64,000 nucleotides of DNA from Thereva unica. Lineage: Eukaryota > Arthropoda > Insecta > Diptera > Therevidae. The stretch lies in NCBI GenBank assembly GCA_949987705.1, contig OX465283.1, positions 162,145,850 through 162,209,849 of the forward strand. The letters run 5' to 3'. The position numbers and the translations under genes were made by a program. Under the pieces are notes generated by a model that made no database searches, had not been told where the DNA came from, and worked only from the letters and a program-made list of their open reading frames with translations. Each line of letters begins with the position of its first letter. The first letter of the stretch is position 1. This document shows, one piece after another, positions 60,801 through 64,000 of this stretch.

Positions 60801-62016
60801 GTGTATGCGAGAGTAATTACTTAGCTCCATCAAAGCAAGCAGATTTTAATAAAATTGGTTTCATCCTGGAAGAGTCCTGTGCCGTGTAAAAGCGCATTTT
60901 AAATTTACAGCACTTTGCAGTAATTTGAAAAGCAAAATGAAAATAGCACTTTACACTCTCTCTCTCTCACTCTCTTCAATATACGAGTATATACCCTCAT
61001 TTTCACTTGATTCCATTGATGCAGCTTCCCGGGGAAAATGGAGAAAATCTTATCCTAAAACGTATTTCCCTGGGAAAATTTCACTTTGGCTAGAATCATT
61101 TTTCCAGCTGGTACTGAAATCATCATTATCCACTTGAGTTGGTGCCTGCTTCATTAAGAATTTAATGCAGTTTTCCCCCGAAATGAATATCCTGAAAGGA
61201 GAGCTAGAGAGAGAGAGTGTGTGCTTCAGTTAGTCCTGCTGCTACTACTACTATTTTCTAATTTTCCAGATGAATGAGACGTTTCAGCAACCTGGCCGAT
61301 GGCATGATGTTATCCTGCGACCAGAGCATCGCATATCGACGGAGCCACTAACACACATCATGTCCTATACAATAAGAAACCTTCAACCTCGTTCAGTTTA
61401 CGAGGCGATTGTCCAAGCCAAAAACCGTTATGGCTGGAATGAGGTTAGTATAAGGCTCCAAGGACTCTCTGCACGAAAGGCATGGCGGCGGCGGCATGAG
61501 AAGGCTCCATAGGGACCTCAAAAAGGATATAGTATGTATATGCAGGGCACAAAACACTGTGCAGTAAAAACCCACCAATAAATAAGAATAGGATGCGGTT
61601 TTTGCCTGCACACAGTATGCGCGCCCGTGCAGATTGTGCAGCAACAATTTTGCACCCAGTTTATGGGTTATACACCAATACCAATCAACTGGGTGTGGAA
61701 TTAATTCCGTGGAGTCCTTTTTGGTGTTTCCGCCCCGCCATCGTGCTGCTCTCTTTTTGTTACCGCCAGATTGTTTCACGTTCTTAGATTTCAATTATTC
61801 CAGGTCAGCGATATTTTCCAATTTTTCACGCAAAGGAGCTCCTCCGATCTGCAATCGGAGGACATGGAAATGGTGGCGAGCTCTACATCGAGAAGTAGTG
61901 CGACGTCAGTGATATTGGATCGATCATCCCTTCTGGGGCGTAGCATCTGCCTAATCCTTAGTATAGCTGCACTTTGTATGCGACGCAAGGCGCTAAGGGT
62001 GTTCTACGTGGGATAA
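30756..62016 (+). CDS. klg: klingon-like Ig-superfamily adhesion protein, 3' nine exons (joined model)
   Basis: Joining 30756-30872, 43934-44134, 44216-44337, 48484-48634, 56291-56388, 56600-56721, 56968-57148, 61270-61443 and 61804-62016 gives 1379 nt: 2 nt completing an upstream codon, 458 codons and TAA. Every junction is GT-AG and the phases agree. Counting from the first full codon, Ig1 has Cys33/Trp45/Cys88, Ig2 Cys131/Trp143/Cys177, Ig3 Cys220/Trp232/Cys271, each with a D-x-G/A-x-Y-x-C type motif before the second Cys; about 290-388 is a fibronectin type III domain; 389-458 is a Ser-rich tail with a short hydrophobic stretch. N-glycosylation sequons lie at 268, 308 and 332. Drosophila Klingon is a homophilic adhesion molecule used in photoreceptor (R7) development and long-term memory and is reported to be GPI-anchored. 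The signal peptide and about 80-90 N-terminal residues are missing here because their exon(s) lie upstream. Identity rests on strong recalled similarity along the whole chain; paralogues of the same three-Ig class are the alternative. Confidence 0.9.
30873..33698. other. klg intron, proximal part
   Basis: AT-rich intron with short microsatellites: TA near 30970, GT at about 31145-31160, CA at about 31502-31528. No nested gene recognised. Confidence 0.5.
33699..33771 (+). pseudogene. possible non-LTR reverse transcriptase fragment
   Basis: Translates AIKGCSRGGILPIFLWSISD, which resembles the GxPQGxxLSPxLW motif of I/R1/Jockey-type reverse transcriptases. It is short, with no catalytic YADD nearby, so the call is weak. 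Confidence 0.35.
33772..35741. other. klg intron, unassigned part
   Basis: No exon recognised. A short TTAGG run lies at about 34023-34037. Several open frames on the plus strand (34040-34354, 35134-35379) lack known motifs. Confidence 0.35.
35742..36004 (+). repeat. dispersed transposon-like repeat, copy 2
   Basis: Matches 17094-17404. The right end (read in inverse: GGTATCCGTGACGTGACAG) loosely mirrors 35568-35615 (CATATCCGGTGCTTTCCGTG), so the full element may span about 35564-36010 with imperfect inverted ends. Confidence 0.6.
36005..38199. other. klg intron, unassigned part
   Basis: Nothing recognised in 36005-38199 on either strand. Confidence 0.4.
38200..38900. other. GC-rich island inside the 13-kb klg intron
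   Basis: Markedly richer in G+C than the flanking AT-rich DNA, with CCGAGCCGCCGCCCGCTGGG and GCGGCGGCGGGCGGCTCCG. It has no obvious repeat structure. Overlapping open frames on both strands are a by-product of the composition. Candidate regulatory element or unrecognised exon; unproven. Confidence 0.4.
39091..39112. repeat. ATT trinucleotide microsatellite
   Basis: A short run of ATT units in the klg intron. Confidence 0.7.
39113..40258. other. klg intron, unassigned part
   Basis: AT-rich, nothing recognised apart from a GTT run at about 39458-39470. Confidence 0.4.
40259..41252 (-). pseudogene. LINE relic: endonuclease end, reverse transcriptase start and C-terminus
   Basis: Read on the minus strand. 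The end of an endonuclease domain (RTHRGANFYSVHYIC, matching RxYRGAxxxSDHxLV) leads into RDRNDWFDNESKLIAECKKA and a KYKEVRKAEKRRNRRKRK run. A frameshift follows, then reverse transcriptase start AIKRPKNDKPSGADSIPANL, then NYRSITLLSTAYKTLS and YQCGFSPGKST. The catalytic centre is missing: the frame jumps to a C-terminal block (LPNWMTSTLNRDRWRT) and a stop at 40259-40261. So this is a non-LTR retrotransposon, inserted antisense to klg, that lost its middle by deletion. Confidence 0.8.
41253..41581. mobile_element. 329-bp GC-rich MITE with TTTAA duplication
   Basis: The ends GGCCTGGTCACACCGAGCGC and its inverse GCTCGGTGTGACCAGGCC are near-perfect, followed by GCGGCGCGGCG-type arms. Both borders carry TTTAA (41248-41252, 41582-41586), the apparent target duplication. 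The element abuts the LINE relic, so it inserted into or beside it. Non-coding. Far richer in G+C than its surroundings. Confidence 0.85.
41587..43933. other. klg intron, distal part
   Basis: Holds the possible LINE fragment at 42700-42860 and an A-homopolymer at about 43311-43327. Otherwise nothing recognised up to the T-rich tract before exon B. Confidence 0.4.
42700..42860 (-). pseudogene. possible second LINE fragment
   Basis: The minus strand gives SKILGTDGIHR, like the KxPGxDGI motif at the start of LINE reverse transcriptases, and the DNA around 42822-42860 resembles 40688-40735 of the LINE above. Heavily decayed. Confidence 0.35.
43934..44134 (+). CDS. klg: klg exon B: second half of Ig1
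   Basis: The acceptor is TTATTCAG and the donor GTAGGT. Frame phase is 2 nt in, 1 nt out. It encodes the Ig1 core Trp (VLLWRRGTNVLTASN), then DLEPQDAGDYVCQISDK with the second cysteine. A 13-kb intron separates it from exon A, which splits Ig1 after the first cysteine. A spurious open frame continues past the donor to 44169, but the phase only works with the splice. Confidence 0.92.
44216..44337 (+). CDS. klg: klg exon C: first half of Ig2
   Basis: The acceptor is TTGTTACAG and the donor GTATGT. The intron before it is only 81 bp. It encodes the VPPSVRAIP linker, then LECKASGNPVPTIFWTKK, with the first Ig2 cysteine and core Trp. It ends in phase 0. Confidence 0.92.
44338..44989. other. klg intron, part before the minisatellite
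   Basis: Nothing recognised. Confidence 0.4.
44990..46155. repeat. minisatellite, about 48-bp unit, roughly 1.15 kb
   Basis: Degenerate tandem array built from CCAAAGCTTCCAAAAGCTCT, CTGCAATGTT and TTTGAAATG modules. The landmark CTCTCTGCAA recurs at 45051 and 45099, and its variant CTGTCTACAA at 45147, a spacing of 48. Longer units arise by added CCAAAGCTT modules. Many HindIII-like AAGCTT sites. The long open frames in it (for example 45030-45287, 45785-46123 minus) are artefacts of the repeat. Confidence 0.9.
46156..48483. other. klg intron, part after the minisatellite
   Basis: Apart from the MITE-like repeat at 47163-47345 nothing is recognised. It ends in a T-rich tract before exon D. 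Confidence 0.4.
47163..47345 (+). repeat. MITE-like repeat family, copy 1
   Basis: Shares CCTGGGAAAAA, CACCTTTTAATGACCTTAAT, GCAATACCTACTTAC-like and TGGTACAATCT with 49586-49790. CCTGGGAAAAA near the start and TTTTTCCCAGG near the end are inverted repeats. Confidence 0.6.
48484..48634 (+). CDS. klg: klg exon D: second half of Ig2
   Basis: The acceptor follows a long T-rich tract ending TTCACAG and the donor is GTAAGT. It begins in phase 0 with SGTGKSSARIGD and carries LEKVERQQAGVYQCTADNG, the classic C-terminal Ig motif with the second Ig2 cysteine. One nt is left for the next exon. An AG lies 2 nt further on, but using it would break the frame. Confidence 0.92.
48635..50449. other. klg intron, proximal part
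   Basis: C-run at about 48720-48730, T-run at about 49113-49128, and the MITE-like repeat at 49586-49790. Nothing else recognised. Confidence 0.4.
49586..49790 (+). repeat. MITE-like repeat family, copy 2
   Basis: Same orientation as copy 1; GAGTAGGTATTG at the start mirrors GCAATTCCTACTTAC near the end. The two copies sit in the two adjacent klg introns, either side of exon D. Confidence 0.6.
50450..50885 (-). pseudogene. Ty3/gypsy pol relic (reverse transcriptase end and RNase H)
   Basis: Minus strand: FSKPFYIQCDVSQTGLGSVL is the conserved tether/RNase H start of gypsy-type pol (DFSKPFxLxTDAS-x-GLGAVL), and after a frame change DHASLKRLMRQKESSDRI and FEFKMEHRKGSQSVASNVL match the RNase H C-terminus. 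Stops and frameshifts show it is dead. Only a fragment of the pol order is present; no LTR was recognised beside it. Confidence 0.75.
50935..51507 (+). pseudogene. LINE relic, left part
   Basis: Fragments in shifting frames: QPWISDRCLDLDDQR, YRRLDKEVLQKMKYEQEAHW, KIIQRLQA, then FQIQTGVRQGDVASPLLFNV, which is the highly conserved TGVRQG-x-x-SPLLFN block of non-LTR reverse transcriptases. Interrupted at 51507 by the insertion at 51508-51889. Orientation is the same as klg, opposite to the LINE at 40-41 kb. Confidence 0.75.
51508..51889 (+). mobile_element. 382-bp LTR/foldback insertion with long tRNA-Leu complement
   Basis: Flanked by ACGA (51504-51507 and 51890-51893). 51508-51819 looks like an LTR: it starts TGTTGTGCC, ends GGCACAACA and has AATAAA inside, but its first and last 63 bp are inverted repeats of each other with one mismatch (51508-51570 / 51757-51819). 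After ATA comes TGGTGGCAGCGGTGGGAT, the complement of a leucine tRNA 3' end with CCA, extending to about 51879. A final GGCACAACA (51881-51889) repeats the LTR end. No protein is encoded. See the findings for possible origins. Confidence 0.8.
51823..51879 (-). repeat. 3' segment of tRNA-Leu copied into DNA, with CCA
   Basis: On the minus strand: anticodon-loop region (TTGAGGC), variable arm GTCTCCTCGGAGGC, T arm GTGGGTTCGTATCCCAC, acceptor CGCTGCCA and a non-genomic-looking CCA. The 5' part of the tRNA is absent, so it is not a gene. It stands where the primer binding site of an LTR element belongs. Confidence 0.8.
51890..52117 (+). pseudogene. LINE relic, right part
   Basis: Continues the interrupted element: MFADDIAVFRR is the catalytic FADD motif of reverse transcriptase, and VNKIEVFQMRCLRQIICV plus NDTVRQGCDQ in another frame is the conserved C-terminal block, ending at a stop at 52115-52117. 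The 100 or more residues normally between them are missing. Confidence 0.75.
52118..54590. other. klg intron, unassigned part
   Basis: Nothing recognised; 53660-53880 holds several GAACGTT / CGAACG words without clear structure. Confidence 0.35.
54591..54702 (+). repeat. dispersed repeat, copy 1
   Basis: About 110 bp matching 60093-60201: TATGTGCTCCCATTAAAAAT, CCATCATAT, CCAAGCGGCC and GTTCGCCCG. Function unknown; probably part of an old transposon, with minus-strand frames beside both copies. Confidence 0.65.
55447..55560 (-). mobile_element. truncated SINE, tail part only
   Basis: Shares CTTTGTACTGTCGAC and CAGCTCTAG-like plus GATAAGAGAG-like runs with the tail of the SINE copies at 16277 and 29222, in the minus orientation. 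The tRNA-like head is missing, as expected for 5' truncation or a related element with the same tail. Confidence 0.5.
55642..56006. mobile_element. inverted-repeat element, copy 2 of the 3.1-kb repeat family
   Basis: A perfect 24-bp inverted pair, 55642-55665 and 55981-56004 (CCTGCGCCAAAACTATTGGG core), encloses sequence whose right half (55807-56006) matches 3108-3250, and whose GGTTGAGAATATAAATGAG matches 2139. It ends about 285 bp before klg exon E. Confidence 0.65.
56291..56388 (+). CDS. klg: klg exon E: start of Ig3
   Basis: The acceptor is TATTCCCCAG and the donor GTACGT. It encodes FPPDISVEKSWIHSGEGYE and the first Ig3 cysteine (LVCIVHSDPVAT), ending in phase 0. It is separated from exon D by a 7.6-kb intron loaded with retrotransposon relics. 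Confidence 0.92.
56600..56721 (+). CDS. klg: klg exon F: middle of Ig3
   Basis: The acceptor is AACTTGCAG and the donor GTAAGT. It encodes VSWFQNSFPLQPTDRRVM and HVQQDDFGNY; the last codon (Ser of the NYS sequon) is completed by the next exon. The flanking introns are short (211 and 246 bp). Confidence 0.92.
56968..57148 (+). CDS. klg: klg exon G: end of Ig3 and start of FnIII
   Basis: The acceptor is ATTGCAG and the donor GTAAGA. It begins with 1 nt completing Ser, then CVADNSLGRSRKYMELSG (second Ig3 cysteine), then SPDSYNLTWKVDS and PPLEEVRLLYRRLL, the first strands of a fibronectin type III domain. It ends in phase 0. Confidence 0.92.
57149..58889. other. klg intron, proximal part
   Basis: Nothing recognised apart from a G-run at 58160-58170. 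Confidence 0.4.
58890..59170 (-). pseudogene. Ty3/gypsy pol relic (RNase H)
   Basis: Minus strand: YELKVLAIAHAVKKRSGYVL and GRRIKIVTDCNAFATTMKK match the gypsy-type RNase H (SYELExLAxxxALxxFRxYLxG ... VxTDCNA). Upstream frames carry a worn FxPxxxxExHADS-like region. Orientation is antisense to klg, as for the relic at 50.45 kb. Confidence 0.7.
59171..60092. other. klg intron, unassigned part
   Basis: A 66-codon minus-strand frame (59858-60058) adjoins the repeat at 60093 and may be the coding remnant of the same element; not identified. Confidence 0.3.
60093..60201 (+). repeat. dispersed repeat, copy 2
   Basis: Same orientation as 54591-54702; about 85% alike by eye. Confidence 0.65.
60202..61269. 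other. klg intron, distal part
   Basis: CT and GA microsatellites at about 60957-60976 and 61204-61220. Otherwise nothing recognised. Confidence 0.4.
61270..61443 (+). CDS. klg: klg exon H: second half of FnIII
   Basis: The acceptor is TAATTTTCCAG and the donor GTTAGT; it is 58 codons in phase 0. It encodes MNETFQQPGRWHDVILRPEH, then SYTIRNLQPRSVYEAIVQAK and NRYGWNE. The Y-E-A-x-V-x-A-K-N-x-x-G pattern is typical of the FnIII F-G region. The first ATG is internal, not a start. Confidence 0.92.
61804..62016 (+). CDS. klg: klg terminal coding exon
   Basis: The acceptor is TTATTCCAG; the frame stays open for 70 codons to TAA. VSDIFQFFTQRSSSDLQSED follows the FnIII domain, then a Ser/Thr-rich spacer and a short hydrophobic run (SICLILSIAALCM). 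It does not end there as a classic GPI signal would: eleven more residues follow, beginning RRKAL. Either the signal is atypical, the protein has a short transmembrane segment, or another isoform uses a different 3' exon. Confidence 0.85.
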   Translation, partial: VSDIFQFFTQRSSSDLQSEDMEMVASSTSRSSATSVILDRSSLLGRSICLILSIAALCMRRKALRVFYVG

Positions 62017-62990
62017 TCACTGTCGAATGGATGAAAAAGGTAAAAAAAAAATCGGTAAATATTTATTTTAAATGGCTTTTTTATAGGAGCAAAATTTAGT
62101 GTTAAGGATATATATGTATATTTATATATACATGCATATATACACCTTTATATACATTATATATATGTGTGTATATGTATATATTTTGAATTAAATCTGT
62201 GCACTGAAATTCAAATCTAGGATAAAATGATTAAATAGGAAAAATTCAGATTGTAGGTAAAAATGCATAATTTGTAAACAGGTGATTTCTTTTCTTTAAT
62301 ATTAATTTTGTCTCATAATTAGCAATTTTCTTGTTAGATAATTGTCAATTAACATCGTTTTCTTATATATTTTCATGAGGACTTCATTGCTTACGGATTA
62401 TTGAACACAAAAATCATAAACAATTAGTAATACTGAGAAATATTGGACCTAGTAGAACAATTTTAAATACAGTGAAAAAATATAATTGGCAATTATCGAA
62501 TATTTAACAATACACAGCTACTTTCTAAATATCTGGATTTGTTACTCCTACTTATTGGTCTAAACAAGCAGATTCTGGTCATATTTTATGCGATTATGTT
62601 GGTGGCCTTGAAAGTTTTCATTTAGCATACTCAATACAACGGTTCTAGCTTGATTGTGAAGGTCAAGCAGCATTGGACTTGATTAGTACTCAGTTGGGGG
62701 CCCGATTTAGAAAACAGCACTTGGGTTTGAAAATATAGATCTTTCGACATCGTTGCAGTAATTACTCACATATCCACGCCGATTTTATCAAATCGTTCAG
62801 CTTCTTTTTACCATTTGTGATAGGCCGTGATGCCCTTTGTGGGCTATACCTAGGACACACATAAGACAGTGATGCTAGCGTCATAGGGGCCCCATATACG
62901 TCCCCTAACCCATTATAAACGAAAACGTACCTATACGTCCAGCCCCAAAATCACGACAAATGGAAGCATGCAGAAAATAAAGTAGTGTGG
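62017..62990 (+). other. presumed klg 3' UTR
   Basis: AT-rich sequence after the stop, including an AT-rich dinucleotide stretch at 62107-62182. The extent is inferred only; no exon was recognised. Confidence 0.4.
62976..62981 (+). terminator. klg: candidate polyadenylation signal AATAAA
   Basis: AATAAA followed within 20 bp by a GT-rich segment (GTAGTGTGGGTG), about 960 bp after the klg stop. A weaker ATTAAA lies at 62190-62195. Position alone supports it. Confidence 0.3.
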
Positions 62991-63791
62991 GTGCAGAGAA
63001 TTGTTCGTCCCATTTCAACCTGATTTAACGAAATCTCTCCCTTGCTCTCACAAATCAGATGTTAAGCCTTTTGTGGGCTTTTAAAGAAAATAGGTTGAAA
63101 GCTAACATAACTAGTCAGTGGTACGCAAAGCTTTTCATTGAGTGTTCAGTAAACTTTCAGGAAAGCTTTTGATCATGGATAGTAGTAGGGCTATAGTGGT
63201 ACGAACCCAGGAGTGTCCTCGGTTGCAGGCTCCGGTGTTAACTTTATGAGCTTTATTCGGGACAAAAACCTATGCGGTGAGCTTTTTTGTGGTGGGGCTT
63301 TGGGTGCGAGTGCCATTTGTGCTCAACTATGTGAATCTCGCTTAGTGTGTCTTGGCATGGTCTATTTAGTCTGCTGAAGCGTTATTATCAAATTAAATGA
63401 AAACCATCAGATAAATTACTATACAGATAGACCAGGCAGACCAGACCAGATAGAAGCTTTCTTTAATGAGGGAGTCATGAGAATGTTTCATGGGTCTAGA
63501 CATCATGAGAATGTTACATCGGTCGGCCAGGAAATATGTACGACCGCTTGTCTAAGGTTTCGATGCCTACGACAGGAAAAATAGCTAGGGTATGCACCCA
63601 AACTACTACTGAGTAAACTCGTTAACCCTTTTTTCATGACGTTCAAGTCTAGACCAGTATGAGCCGTAAGGCAATTACTTCAGCCTGGCTTCATCATTAT
63701 GACCCATAAAAAAAAGTCCATCAAAGAAGCTAACCAGTTACGGAACACTCTAGCCGTATTGCTATCTTTATCTTTACCTTTATCTGTTTCT
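62991..63791. other. unassigned flank
   Basis: Nothing recognised. Confidence 0.4.
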
Positions 63792-63998
63792 TTAGGTTTC
63801 GTAAGGGTCAAGCTTCTGGAGGTTGGCCTTTAGCATCACTTCCATCATTCTCCACATATCCTTCGATCTGACCATGTAGTCTAGGATGTTCTCAGGTGGT
63901 AGCTGCACCACAACGACTGCCTCTAGCATAGTTCTCATTCCTGCTATCATGCATGCTGTTTTGTCGGACATTGCACGGTATACAGAGCATGCTCGAAA
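63792..63998 (-). pseudogene. open frame running off the window edge
   Basis: The minus strand is open from the window edge to a stop at 63792-63794, about 68 codons: MLEAVVVVQLPPENILDYMV, KDMWRMMEVMLKANLQKLDP. The helical, Met-rich composition looks protein-like, perhaps a retroelement gag/ORF1 piece, but no family is recognised. Confidence 0.3.
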
Positions 63999-64000
63999 TG

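Noticed and set aside
61270..61512. Start codon at 61270 as a separate small gene
   Set aside because: It is the internal Met at the start of a klg exon that continues the FnIII domain in phase.
1..64000. CRISPR arrays, operons, bacterial genes or rRNA
   Set aside because: No regular direct repeats with unique spacers, no long intronless gene runs and no rRNA-like stretches; the window is plainly eukaryotic.

Overview
This is a eukaryotic, AT-rich, repeat-laden window that reads as dipteran. The best evidence is one gene: nine plus-strand exons between 30756 and 62016 join in consistent phase into 458 codons that closely match Drosophila klingon (klg), a neural immunoglobulin-superfamily cell adhesion protein. 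The family assignment is from memory of the protein; no search was run. Species cannot be named, but long transposon-filled introns point to a large fly genome.

Layout. 1-30755 has no exon I can prove. It should hold the 5' part of klg (start codon, signal peptide, roughly 80-90 residues), or part of that may lie off the window; one small signal-peptide-like exon candidate is at 18444-18482. The stretch is full of decayed mobile elements: a Helitron helicase relic (2595-3107), several foldback or terminal-inverted-repeat elements, a tandem duplication carrying a repeated palindrome (5452-5932), and two full tRNA-derived SINE copies in opposite orientation (16277-16724 and 29222-29690).

30756-62016 is the body of klg: three Ig domains, one fibronectin type III domain and a short hydrophobic C-terminal segment. 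The four large introns hold a GC-rich island (38.2-38.9 kb), a LINE relic with a GC-rich MITE at its edge (40.3-41.6 kb), a 48-bp minisatellite (45.0-46.15 kb), Ty3/gypsy pol relics (50.45-50.89 and 58.89-59.17 kb) and a second LINE relic (50.9-52.1 kb).

The most unusual object is at 51508-51889. It is a 382-bp insertion inside the reverse transcriptase of that second LINE. It is flanked by a 4-bp duplication (ACGA), starts TGTTGTGCC and ends GGCACAACA. It contains an LTR-like unit whose ends are 63-bp inverted repeats, followed by about 57 bp complementary to the 3' part of a leucine tRNA including CCA, where an LTR retrotransposon would have a primer binding site of only about 18 bp. 62017-64000 is the presumed klg 3' UTR and flanking DNA.
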